From Alphaproteobacteria bacterium (GTDB lineage Bacteria > Pseudomonadota > Alphaproteobacteria > Reyranellales > JAQSWP01): DNA of 36,213 nt. Shown one piece after another: positions 22,222-29,971 of this stretch. Location: positions 1-36,213 of the forward strand of contig JAQSWP010000014.1 in NCBI GenBank assembly GCA_029266575.1, given 5' to 3'. Below the pieces are notes generated by a model. The model made no database searches. It saw only the letters and a program-made list of their open reading frames with translations, and was not told the DNA's origin. Within the stretch, counting starts at the first letter, position 1. The number at the start of each line of letters is the position of its first letter. The translations under genes were made by a program, and so were the position numbers.

Positions 22222-22555
22222 ATGTCCCCTCATTTACTTGCTTCCGAAGCTGCAACGCTTCGGGTTGTACTCTTTGCACAGGCCGTGCCAGCGCCAGCGG
22301 CCGGAAAGCCATGAAGCCAACATACCGGCCTGCTCCGGCTCCTCTCAATGCCGGATTTGTCAGGTTTTTCATTGGCTTCCCGCATGTGCTGCCAAGAACA
22401 CGTTCAGCCCGCGAGAAGTGCAAAAAGCCGCCATCGGCCCCTTACTACCCGTTATGCGGGAAAAACTCCGGTATTGGCGGAGAGCGACTGGAATTAATTT
22501 GGGCGGACTGTTCAGAAAAGGAACAACAGGTGATCGGCCCCAAGAAGCCCGCCTG
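22222..22555. other. 334-bp gap upstream of the first porin
   Basis: No convincing gene in either strand; frames that cross it are shadows. It should hold the leader and promoter of the porin on the minus strand, but I could not find a clear -35/-10 pair. The only structure is the hairpin at 22244-22263. No terminator is visible after the sulfotransferase stop at 22556. Confidence 0.6.
22244..22263 (-). promoter_or_regulatory. hairpin in the first porin leader
   Basis: CCGAAGC (22244-22250) and GCTTCGG (22257-22263) are exact reverse complements with a 6-base loop, about 10 bases upstream of the porin Shine-Dalgarno on the minus strand. It may stabilise the mRNA or affect translation. Confidence 0.4.
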
Positions 22556-23434
22556 CTATTTTTCGAGCTGGGTGATCTCGAAACGGGCACGGTCGGCCGG
22601 CGGCAAGGGCCAGTAGCCGAAGGCCTGCATCTGCTCCTTGTGGGCGGCGCACAGGCGCTGGACCTGGGCTGAACTCAAGATCCTTCGCCAGCCGCCCGCC
22701 TCGCCCTGACGGAAGAAGGCCTTGGAATGGCTGGATCGCTCGACGAAGCCCTTGCCGGACTCCAGCTTCTGCAAGGTCGCAAACGAGGAGAAGGCGATGG
22801 CGCGTTCGATGCGCTCCCGTGATGCCGGCAGACCGAGAAATCGCGTCAGCTGCGTGAAGGCGGCTAGCGGTTTGGCCGCCATGTCTTCGTAGCGCATCAC
22901 ATGCAGGCGGGAATTGCGCTGGCCGGCCCAGCTCTTGACGTGATTGCTCCACGAACCCATCACGTCGGGCACGCGATGCTTGAGGTTCAGGGTACGGGCA
23001 TTGCCATCGCCCATCTGGGCAATGGCCTGGTCGAGCGAGACGCCGAAATGGTCGGCCAGCGACGGCGCGACATCGAGCGGATTGCGCACCACGTAGATGG
23101 CGCCTGCAGTCACGTTCATGTCGATGCAGGGGTGGCCGTGATCCAGCCCCAGCCAGTTATGCGTCTTGACGAACACCGTGTCGGGCGAGGTGGCGGCGAG
23201 ATCGCGCTGCACCTGGGCGCGCAAGGCGGCGATCTCTTCCAACGGCATGTCGATGGTGGCGCGGCCTTTGGCATGGGGCGCAAAAAAGCGCGCCATGCCG
23301 TCGCCCAGGGTGAGTTCATTGAGCCGGTTGGGCTCGATCGGCCGCGCCGCGTTGCGCATCAGATTGTGCAGGAACGCGCGCAGCCAGGTATTGCCCGATT
23401 TGGGGTAGGAGGCGAGCCAGATGATGCCGGCCAT
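22556..23434 (-). CDS. PAPS-dependent sulfotransferase-family protein
   Basis: A 292-residue sulfotransferase-fold protein. The 5'-phosphosulfate loop is YPKSGNTW (10-17), the 3'-phosphate site is VVRNPLDVAPSLADHFG, and the family ending WRRILSSAQVQRLCAAHKEQMQAFGYW is present. Such proteins move sulfate from PAPS to an acceptor such as a sugar, lipid or small molecule; the acceptor is unknown. ATG 23434 gives MAGIIWLASYPKSGNTW; a GTG at 23446 is an alternative, and neither has a clear ribosome-binding site. It sits between two porin paralogues on the same strand, an unusual place. The upstream porin ends in a strong terminator, so it must have its own promoter. Confidence 0.9.
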   Translation of the reverse strand: MAGIIWLASYPKSGNTWLRAFLHNLMRNAARPIEPNRLNELTLGDGMARFFAPHAKGRATIDMPLEEIAALRAQVQRDLAATSPDTVFVKTHNWLGLDHGHPCIDMNVTAGAIYVVRNPLDVAPSLADHFGVSLDQAIAQMGDGNARTLNLKHRVPDVMGSWSNHVKSWAGQRNSRLHVMRYEDMAAKPLAAFTQLTRFLGLPASRERIERAIAFSSFATLQKLESGKGFVERSSHSKAFFRQGEAGGWRRILSSAQVQRLCAAHKEQMQAFGYWPLPPADRARFEITQLEK

Positions 23435-23587
23435 TAGCAGAGCCACGCGCTACTGACCAAGGGCGACAGCCGAGTGATGTAGCTGCTCAAAGGCGGTTTA
23501 CTCCTGCCCCTGCAGGTCAAGCACCACACTGCATCGCACGACCGCGGCTCCGTACTCAAGCCGGGATCGGCAATTGAACCGCCGGAC

Positions 23588-23618
23588 AAAAAAAGAGAGC
23601 GGGCCGAAGCCCGCTCTC
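23588..23618 (-). terminator. Rho-independent terminator of the second porin gene
   Basis: GAGAGCGGGC (23595-23604) and GCCCGCTCTC (23609-23618) form a perfect 10-bp stem with a TTCG tetraloop on the minus strand, followed by seven T. It lies about 30 bp after the porin stop. Confidence 0.95.
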
Positions 23619-23647
23619 CCCAATCTCCCCCGGAAAGGGTCGATGCC

Positions 23648-24805
23648 TTAGAAGGTGATGGCCGTGCCGAGCACGAGCTGCCAGTTGTCGCGACCGACGT
23701 CCGGACGCGCACCGCCGGCCTTGTCGCCAGCCGAGGCGTTCCAGATCAAACCACCAGCCAGCGCAATGCCCGGTCCGATGCGATAGTTCGTACCGATTTC
23801 GAACTGATGCACCTTGTCGTTCTCATCCAAGCCCGGCAGGTTGCGATTGAAGTGGCGCCAGCCACCGCCAACCGTCCACGGACCAGTCGTGTAGGTCAGG
23901 CCCAAGGCATACATCCAAGTCTGGGTTTTTTCGTCCAGACCGTTATTGTCGCGGCCAATGTTGCCGCCGATGCTGAAGCCCTGGACGGTGACGTTGAAGC
24001 CAACCAGCCAATGCCACCAATCGTCCGCCGAGCCGGCCACGCCGCCGACGGTGGCGGCCGAATTCTTGTCTTCCGGCGCGGCATACATCAAACCGCCGTA
24101 CAGAGCCAAATTGACCGAGTTGAAGGTCGCGAGATAGTTGACCGCGGCCTGGAAGGCGGTCCACTGGTTCGCGTTGTCCTTGGTGCAGACGCCGAAGCTG
24201 GTCGACGAACCACCCGTGGCGGCGCAGACGTTGCCGTTCACGCCGGGTTGGAATTCCGGCGTGTAGGACACGCCGAGCTGGAAGCCAGCGAAACGCGGCG
24301 TAAAGTAGCTGATCTTGTTCGCGTCGCCGTTGTGACGGTCGTCCTGGATGGCCGTGCTGTAAGCGGTGTTGGTGGCCCAGCCGGTGCCGAAGTTGAAGTT
24401 CTGCGAAATGAAGCCGAAGCCCGGCAGCGCCGAGGGAGCGCCGTAGACCATCTTCGACATGACGCCGTTGGTGGCACCCGCTTCGATACGGCCCCAGTCG
24501 CCGGAGAAGAACAGGTAATGTTCGTCAACCTGGTCGGCGGTCGTATAGGCTTCGAGCTCGATGCGGAAACCGACGTTGGTGCCGTTGTCGAGCTTGGTGA
24601 TGCCGTTGAACCAGATTTCGCCTTCCTGACGAATGCTGTTCGAGCGGCCATCGGCGCCAGTGGACAGCTCGTCCCAGCCACCGACAACGAAATACCATTG
24701 GTAATAGCCGTTAACCGAGACCTTGATCGGGTCAGCGGCCAACGCGCTTGCGGACATCAGACCTGCAGCGGCCAGCGCGGTCGATCCCAAAAGAAGCTTC
24801 TTCAT
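23648..24805 (-). CDS. Gram-negative porin (second paralogue)
   Basis: A 385-residue outer-membrane porin, paralogue of the gene at 21079. Signal peptide MKKLLLGSTALAAAGLMSASALA is followed by ADPIKVSVNGYYQWYFVVGGW, then beta strands ending in the terminal Phe (LGTAITF). The segment with C-x12-C (Cys codons at 24224 and 24185) is identical in both porins although the surrounding sequence has diverged. ATG 24805 has GGGAGACAC before it. A long leader with an inverted repeat lies upstream and a very strong terminator downstream, the pattern of a highly expressed gene. Confidence 0.93.
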   Translation of the reverse strand: MKKLLLGSTALAAAGLMSASALAADPIKVSVNGYYQWYFVVGGWDELSTGADGRSNSIRQEGEIWFNGITKLDNGTNVGFRIELEAYTTADQVDEHYLFFSGDWGRIEAGATNGVMSKMVYGAPSALPGFGFISQNFNFGTGWATNTAYSTAIQDDRHNGDANKISYFTPRFAGFQLGVSYTPEFQPGVNGNVCAATGGSSTSFGVCTKDNANQWTAFQAAVNYLATFNSVNLALYGGLMYAAPEDKNSAATVGGVAGSADDWWHWLVGFNVTVQGFSIGGNIGRDNNGLDEKTQTWMYALGLTYTTGPWTVGGGWRHFNRNLPGLDENDKVHQFEIGTNYRIGPGIALAGGLIWNASAGDKAGGARPDVGRDNWQLVLGTAITF

Positions 24806-24953
24806 GTGTCTCCCTCTCTGTCTTTCTACTAGCCGAGATCTTCTGGGACCGGATGCGAGCCACCCCCAACATCCGTCCAGCCTCAACGCGGCTGACGGGG
24901 CACAATAAACCGGCAGGGCGGGGGAGGGTCAAGGCGAGTTGGGCGAAACCTTG

Positions 24954-24983
24954 GCGAATTGGTGGGCACTGTGTCCAATTCGC
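24954..24983. promoter_or_regulatory. 9-bp inverted repeat in the second porin leader
   Basis: GCGAATTGG (24954-24962) and CCAATTCGC (24975-24983) are exact reverse complements around 12 bases. It lies about 35-65 bp downstream of the possible -10 box. It may be an operator dyad or a leader hairpin. Confidence 0.45.
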
Positions 24984-25017
24984 AACAACCTTCGGTACGC
25001 AGCGCAATCCTTTGAAA

Positions 25018-25046
25018 ACTATACGATTTTTATCGCTCGCAATAAA
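25018..25046 (-). promoter_or_regulatory. possible porin promoter
   Basis: On the minus strand TATAGT (25018-25023) lies 17 bp after TTTATT (25041-25046). The -10 is good and the -35 poor. It would give a leader of about 200 bases for the second porin. Confidence 0.3.
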
Positions 25047-25160
25047 TAGCAATCTCGGCTTGCCGGGCCCTTTCCGAAGACCCTATAACCTTGACGGCAA
25101 AGACGTGCGACATGGCGATTGCCATGACACGCTTCCGCAATGACAAAGGGCAAGATTTTC

Positions 25161-25736
25161 ATGCCGATTTCGATCCGGCGTCCCCTGCAAGCGATTGCAT
25201 TCGCTTGCATTTCCGCCTCCTTGCTGGCCGCCTGCGGCGGCGAGCAGGACTATCCCACGACCAATTCGACGGAAAAGCATCTGGGACGGCCGATGACCGA
25301 CGCTGAGCGCGCCAAATCGGGTGGCGGCCTGTTTGGCCCTGGCGGCATCACCTTGCTGGGCAACAGTGGCCGCGATCAGGAAAAGCGCGGCGCTAGCGGC
25401 GGCGACGGCATCGGCGTCAATTCCTTCATCTGGCGCGGCGCGCTCGACACCATCGCCTTCATGCCGCTGGTCTCCGCCGATCCGTTTGGCGGCGTCATCA
25501 TCACCGACTGGTATCAACCGCCGGAAGCGCCGGGCGAGCGGGTCAAGGTCCATATCCTCATTCTCGATCGCGAATTGCGCGCCGACGGCGTGCGCGCCTC
25601 GATCTTCCGCCAGCGTTACGATCAGCGCGCCGGCGGCTGGATCGACCAGACCATCGATCCCAAGACCACGGTCGATCTCGAGAACACCATTCTCACCCGC
25701 GCCCGCCAGCTGCGCATCGCCCAGCTCGGCAGCTGA
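25161..25736 (+). CDS. DUF3576 outer-membrane lipoprotein
   Basis: A 191-residue protein of the DUF3576 family, found widely in alphaproteobacteria. A lipoprotein signal with lipobox LLAAC (C25) is present, so it should be membrane-anchored. The family core GGDGIGVNSFIWRGALDTIAFMPLVSADPFGGVIITDWY and the ending LENTILTRARQLRIAQLGS are clear. ATG 25161 is preceded by AAAGGGCAAG; ATG 25140 is an alternative. In many relatives this gene lies directly before leuS; here a convergent small gene lies between. It ends in a strong terminator. Its role is not known. Confidence 0.92.
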   Translation: MPISIRRPLQAIAFACISASLLAACGGEQDYPTTNSTEKHLGRPMTDAERAKSGGGLFGPGGITLLGNSGRDQEKRGASGGDGIGVNSFIWRGALDTIAFMPLVSADPFGGVIITDWYQPPEAPGERVKVHILILDRELRADGVRASIFRQRYDQRAGGWIDQTIDPKTTVDLENTILTRARQLRIAQLGS

Positions 25737-25757
25737 CGGGAGCGCATCGACGACGGC

Positions 25758-25788
25758 AAAACGCCGCCCCGCGGGCGGCGTTTTCTTT
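25758..25788 (+). terminator. Rho-independent terminator of the DUF3576 gene
   Basis: AAAACGCCGCCC (25758-25769) and GGGCGGCGTTTT (25773-25784) form a perfect 12-bp stem with a 3-base loop, continuing into TTTTCTTTT. It lies about 20 bp after the stop and would also work in the reverse direction for the convergent gene. Confidence 0.95.
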
Positions 25789-25845
25789 TGCGGCAAAGCT
25801 ATTCGATGCAGGCCGGACGCGGGTTTTTCAATCCCGGCAAAATCC

Positions 25846-25860
25846 CTGAACGCCGTTCAG
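25846..25860. terminator. small hairpin after the 99-residue gene
   Basis: CTGAAC (25846-25851) and GTTCAG (25855-25860) pair with a 3-base loop, 10 bases after the stop of the minus-strand gene. No T-run follows, so its role as a terminator is doubtful. Confidence 0.3.
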
Positions 25861-25870
25861 CGCCACGCTT

Positions 25871-26170
25871 TCAGGCCGCGTTGACCAGATGATCGAGGCG
25901 CAACTGCGCCAACTTTTCATCGGCATAGGCGCGGCGGCTGGCGTAATCGGCGTTGCGGTTTTTGCCGCGGCACCACAGGCGAAAAGCATCGGGACGCAAT
26001 TCGATGCGATGCACCTTGTAGCCTTCCTGGCGCCATTTGGTTTCGCGCGCGATGGCGCTCGATTTCCACGTGTCGTAGCAGGGCGAAATGGCGTCGCGGT
26101 CGGCGAATTCGGCGTGCAGTGCCGGCCAGTCTTCGCGATGGTACCAGGGCAGGGCGACAGTCTTGCTCAT
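25871..26170 (-). CDS. small conserved-looking hypothetical protein
   Basis: A 99-residue protein I do not recognise. It is basic and rich in Trp, Arg and Tyr (LPWYHREDWPALHAEFADRD, TWKSSAIARETKWRQEGYKVHRIELRPDAFRLWCRGKNRNADYASRRAYADEKL), with no signal peptide or membrane segment, and is probably a small cytoplasmic alpha/beta protein. ATG 26170 follows a strong AAGGGGGG site, so it is very likely translated; the longer open frame is not used. It runs against the DUF3576 gene and divergently from leuS. Confidence 0.75.
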   Translation of the reverse strand: MSKTVALPWYHREDWPALHAEFADRDAISPCYDTWKSSAIARETKWRQEGYKVHRIELRPDAFRLWCRGKNRNADYASRRAYADEKLAQLRLDHLVNAA

Positions 26171-26473
26171 TGGAACCCCCCTTGAGGTTCGGATCGTTCC
26201 CCGGCTTTCCTTGCCTTTAACCGTGCTCCGGAATACCTCATGAGTCGAATCATTTATGGCCCCATAAGCTGTGATAATAATTTCCTTACCGGCAGTTTTG
26301 CGCGGTTTTCGATGAGGTTTCCACAGCCCGCGCGGCCCTCGGGCGCTGCACTCGCCTCTGCCGAGTGCCAACGACGCCGCAGCGCTTCCGCTTCCCTCCG
26401 CGCATGATCCGCTCTAAAACCGCGCGACTTTATTGTACCGGCGCGGGATCAGCCGCGCGCCGTTTGAGGAAAC
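26171..26473. other. 303-bp divergent intergenic region upstream of leuS
   Basis: No gene seen. It holds divergent leaders for the 99-residue gene and leuS. An AT-rich patch at about 26245-26285 (TGATAATAATTTCC) is the likely promoter zone. ATCCGCTCTA (26407-26416) is the reverse complement of TAGAGCGGAT found at 5771, probably part of a dispersed motif. The leuS Shine-Dalgarno TTGAGG is at its right end. Confidence 0.5.
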
Positions 26474-29068
26474 ATGTCGGACTCCAAGACAGATAGCGCC
26501 GTTCGCTACAATTTCCGCGAAACCGAACGCAAATGGCAGTCGGTGTGGAACGAGCGCGGCACCTTTACGGCGAAGATCGATCGTTCGAAGCCCAAATATT
26601 ACGTGCTGGAAATGTTTCCCTATCCTTCGGGCCGGATCCATATGGGGCACGTGCGCAACTACACCCAGGGCGACGTCGTGGCGCGCTACCGCCGCGCCAG
26701 GGGTTTCAACGTGCTGCACCCGATGGGCTGGGATGCGTTCGGCCTGCCGGCCGAGAACGCGGCGATGGAGAAGCAGACCCATCCCGCGAAATGGACCTAC
26801 GACAACATCGCCACCATGCGCGCCCAGCTTAAGAGCATGGGTCTGTCGCTGGACTGGAGCCGTGAAGTCGCCACCTGCCATCCGGGCTACTACAAACACC
26901 AGCAGAAGATGTTCCTGGATTTCTTCAAGCAGGGTCTGGTCTATCGCAAGGAAGCCTCGGTCAACTGGGATCCGGTCGATCAGACCGTGCTGGCCAACGA
27001 GCAGGTGATCGAGGGCAGGGGCTGGCGCACCAACGCCATCGTCGAGCGCCGCCTGCTGTCGCAATGGTTCTTCAAGATCACCCACTACGCCGACTCATTG
27101 CTCGACACCTTGGCGACCCTGGACCGCTGGCCGGAGAAAGTGCGTCTGATGCAGGCCAACTGGATCGGCCGCAGTGAAGGCGCGCGCGCGTTCTTCAAAT
27201 TGAAGGATCGCAAAGACCAGCTGGAGATTTTCACCACCCGTCCCGACACGCTGTTCGGCGCTTCGTTTCTGGCGATCTCGCCCGATCATCCGCTGGCGAA
27301 GGAACTGGCAGCGAAGGATGCCAAGCTCGAAGCCTTCATCGCGGAATGCAAACGCACTGGCACCTCGGCCGAGGCGATCGAGACGGCGGAGAAGCTGGGC
27401 TATCGCACCGGCCTGCAGGCGATCCATCCGTTCGATCCGACATGGACCTTGCCGGTCTACGTCGCCAATTTCGTGCTGATGGAATACGGCACCGGCGCGA
27501 TTTTCGGCTGCCCCGCGCATGATGAGCGCGATCTGGAGTTCGCCCGCAAATACCAATTGCCGGTGCTGCCGGTGGTGATTCCGCCCGGCCAGGATCCCAG
27601 CAGCTTTAGCGTCGGTAAGGAGCCCTATGTCGATGACGGCACATTGGCCAACTCGCGCTTCCTTGACGGCCTTTCCGTCGAGGAAGCGAAGAAGCGCGCC
27701 ATCGACGAGCTGGTGAAACTGGGCGCCGGCGAGCGCACCATCAATTATCGCCTGCGCGATTGGCTGGTGTCGCGCCAACGCTATTGGGGCTGCCCGATTC
27801 CGATCGTGCATTGCGCCAAATGCGGCGCCGTGCCGGTGAAGGAAAGCGATTTGCCGGTGGTGCTGCCCGAGGATGTCTCCTTCCTCGAACCCGGCAATCC
27901 CCTGGTACGCCATCCGATCTGGAAGCATGTGAGGTGTCCAAGCTGCGGCGGGGAAGGCACGCGCGAGACCGACACGTTCGACACGTTCGTGGATTCGTCG
28001 TGGTACTTCGCGCGCTATTGCAGCCCGCGAGCCGAAGACGTGCCGTTCGAGCGCGAGGCGGCCGATTACTGGATGCCGGTGGACCAGTATATCGGCGGCG
28101 TCGAGCACGCGATCCTGCATCTGCTCTATTCGCGCTTCTACACCCGCGCCATGCGCGATGTCGGATTGATCGGCATCGACGAGCCGTTCGCCGGGCTGTT
28201 CACCCAGGGCATGGTCTGCCACGAGACCTACAAGGACCAGAAGGGCCATTTCCTCTTCCCCGAAGAGGTGACCAAGGAGGGCGAGAAATTCGTCACTATC
28301 GCCGGCCACCAGCCGGTGACGGTTGGCCGCTCGGAGAAGATGTCGAAGTCGAAGAAGAACGTGGTCGATCCCGACCAGATCATCCGCGACTACGGCGCCG
28401 ACACCGCGCGCTGGTTCATGCTTTCCGACTCGCCGCCCGAGCGCGATCTGGAATGGACCGAAGCCGGCGTCACCGGCGCCTGGCGTTTCCAGCAGCGCCT
28501 GTGGCGGCTGGTCGATGCCATTGCCGCGACCCTGCCGGCGCCGGGCGGCAAAGCGCCAGTGTCTTTCTCCGACAAGGCGACGGCGCTGCGGCGCATCGCG
28601 CATCGCGCCGTCAAGGGCGTGGGCGAGGACATCGAGGCCTTCCACTTCAACAAGGCGGTGGCGCGTCTGTACGAGCTCTCCAACGCCATCGCCGATTTCA
28701 AGCCGGCGGCGAACCAGGCGGGCGACGGTTTCGCTTTGCGTGAAGCCTTGGAGACCTTTATCCGCCTGATCGGGCCGATGACGCCGCATATCGCGGAAGA
28801 GATGTGGCAGCGCCTGGGCCACCAGGGATTGCTGGCCGATACACCTTGGCCGCAGGCCGAAGCGGTGCTGTTGCAGGAGACAGAGGTCACCGTCGCGGTG
28901 CAGGTCAACGGCAAACTGCGCGCCACCGTCACCCTGCCGCACAACGTGCGCCGCGATATCGCCGAGGCTACGGCGCTGGCTGCGCCCGACGTCGTCAAGG
29001 CGCTGGAGGGCCGCCAGCCGCTCAAAGTGGTCGTGGTGCCCAACCGCATCGTCAATGTGGTGGTGTGA
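26474..29068 (+). CDS. leuS: leucyl-tRNA synthetase
   Basis: An 864-residue class I aminoacyl-tRNA synthetase that charges tRNA-Leu. The HIGH motif is HMGH at 56-59 in [16 protein letters not shown], and KMSKS is at 622-626. Between them are the CP1 editing domain ([24 protein letters not shown], with the conserved Thr-rich region and the Asp of AHDERD) and the zinc-like CAKCGAVPV and CPSCGGEG knuckles. The anticodon-binding and C-terminal domains are complete, ending [13 protein letters not shown]. Length is normal. ATG 26474 follows TTGAGGAAAC. In relatives it is followed by LPS-assembly (lptE) and holA genes; here a palindromic element and an unknown gene follow instead. Confidence 0.98.
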   Translation: MSDSKTDSAVRYNFRETERKWQSVWNERGTFTAKIDRSKPKYYVLEMFPYPSGRIHMGHVRNYTQGDVVARYRRARGFNVLHPMGWDAFGLPAENAAMEKQTHPAKWTYDNIATMRAQLKSMGLSLDWSREVATCHPGYYKHQQKMFLDFFKQGLVYRKEASVNWDPVDQTVLANEQVIEGRGWRTNAIVERRLLSQWFFKITHYADSLLDTLATLDRWPEKVRLMQANWIGRSEGARAFFKLKDRKDQLEIFTTRPDTLFGASFLAISPDHPLAKELAAKDAKLEAFIAECKRTGTSAEAIETAEKLGYRTGLQAIHPFDPTWTLPVYVANFVLMEYGTGAIFGCPAHDERDLEFARKYQLPVLPVVIPPGQDPSSFSVGKEPYVDDGTLANSRFLDGLSVEEAKKRAIDELVKLGAGERTINYRLRDWLVSRQRYWGCPIPIVHCAKCGAVPVKESDLPVVLPEDVSFLEPGNPLVRHPIWKHVRCPSCGGEGTRETDTFDTFVDSSWYFARYCSPRAEDVPFEREAADYWMPVDQYIGGVEHAILHLLYSRFYTRAMRDVGLIGIDEPFAGLFTQGMVCHETYKDQKGHFLFPEEVTKEGEKFVTIAGHQPVTVGRSEKMSKSKKNVVDPDQIIRDYGADTARWFMLSDSPPERDLEWTEAGVTGAWRFQQRLWRLVDAIAATLPAPGGKAPVSFSDKATALRRIAHRAVKGVGEDIEAFHFNKAVARLYELSNAIADFKPAANQAGDGFALREALETFIRLIGPMTPHIAEEMWQRLGHQGLLADTPWPQAEAVLLQETEVTVAVQVNGKLRATVTLPHNVRRDIAEATALAAPDVVKALEGRQPLKVVVVPNRIVNVVV

Positions 29069-29092
29069 GCGTCGGGCGGCGTCTTCTCTTTT

Positions 29093-29196
29093 TGTCATTT
29101 CGAGCGTAGCGAGAAATCTTCCCCGGGCTGAGCCCTGACAGGCGCCACGTGTCCGGTGGCTAAAGGGGAGGATGTCTCGCTGCGCTCGACATGACA
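29093..29196. repeat. long imperfect palindromic element after leuS
   Basis: Arms 29093-29124 and 29165-29196 match as reverse complements at 28 of 32 positions (core TGTCATTTCGAGCG / CGCTCGACATGACA). Two smaller hairpins lie in the loop (GGGCT-GAGCCC and GCCAC/GTGGC). This TGTCATTTCGAGCG type is a known kind of dispersed intergenic palindrome in many bacteria. It lies 25 bp after the leuS stop and may act as its 3' end. Confidence 0.88.
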
Positions 29197-29258
29197 TGGA
29201 AAGGGAAAAGCCTTCGGCCCTGCCTCTTTAACAGGCAGAACCCTCCGTCAGCTCCTGA

Positions 29259-29843
29259 TTGCCCCAGACAAGCGTTCGCGTGGTTTTGCTCGCACTCGCC
29301 CTGCTTGCAGGCCCGGCGACCTACGCTCACGCGCAAACCCAGCAAGCCGCCAATCTTCCATCGCCTGACCTGCCATTGCCGGTGCTGCAGTCGCTTGACT
29401 ATGTCGATATCGAAAAGGGGCGCGCGCTGTCCTTGATCGACGGACGCTACAGCGACGAGCGCCGCGTCTTGCGCCTGCTGGCAACGCCGATGGCGCAAGG
29501 CGATCTCGACGGCGACGGCACGCGCGATGCGGTGGTGCTGCTGGAGGAGCGCAACGCCGACACCACCATCCTGCATCTGTCCGCCGTCGTGCAGCGCGCC
29601 GGCCGCGTGCGCAACATGGCCAGCATAAAACTGGGCGACCACGCCCAGGTCACGGCGATGGCGATCGAGAACGGCATGATCGTGCTGACGCTGCTGACCA
29701 CAGGCGAGAGCGATGCGGCGGCGGAACCGCGTCAGCGCCTGCTGCTGGGATGGAAGCTCGCCGGCAGCGAGTTGCTGCTGATGCGCCGCGAGCCCAAAGG
29801 CAGGCTGACAGAACTGCCGCCAGCGGCCGGTGCGCGCCACTGA
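29259..29843 (+). CDS. secreted hypothetical protein with a calcium-loop-like motif
   Basis: A 194-residue protein I do not recognise. A Sec signal peptide (VRVVLLALALLAGPATYAHAQ) is present, so it should be periplasmic. The motif GDLDGDGTRDAVVLLEE resembles the DxDxDG calcium loops of FG-GAP/VCBS repeats. No ATG is possible: an in-frame stop lies just before TTG 29259, so the start is TTG 29259, GTG 29280 or TTG 29286, none with a clear ribosome-binding site. It follows the leuS palindrome and precedes the patatin gene by 128 bp. Reality as a gene rests on the signal peptide and on codon pattern. Confidence 0.7.
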   Translation: MPQTSVRVVLLALALLAGPATYAHAQTQQAANLPSPDLPLPVLQSLDYVDIEKGRALSLIDGRYSDERRVLRLLATPMAQGDLDGDGTRDAVVLLEERNADTTILHLSAVVQRAGRVRNMASIKLGDHAQVTAMAIENGMIVLTLLTTGESDAAAEPRQRLLLGWKLAGSELLLMRREPKGRLTELPPAAGARH

Positions 29844-29971
29844 ATTTTCCCCGTCGATCGGCAGGAAACCGGCGACGTTTTAGCGCCGATGCGCGATAAT
29901 CCGCGTTGCGAATGACCGAGTTGAAAGTCACTCAATCCAGGTCCGATTCGCATAAGGGTGGGGGGTCCTAA

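Larger units (their letters stand above)
24806..25160. other. 355-bp gap between the second porin and the DUF3576 gene
   Basis: No gene seen. It holds the divergent leaders of the porin (minus) and lipoprotein (plus) genes. Visible structures are an inverted repeat at 24954-24983 and a possible minus-strand promoter at 25018-25046, listed separately. The part from about 25000 to 25060 is clearly more AT-rich than the surroundings, as promoters often are. Confidence 0.6.

Noticed and set aside
22130-22672. A plus-strand frame filling the gap before the first porin
   Set aside because: It overlaps both the porin and sulfotransferase genes and has no start signal or protein-like features.
27095-29197. 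A 700-codon minus-strand open frame opposite leuS
   Set aside because: leuS is unmistakable; the antisense frame is rich in His, Arg and Gln as shadows are.
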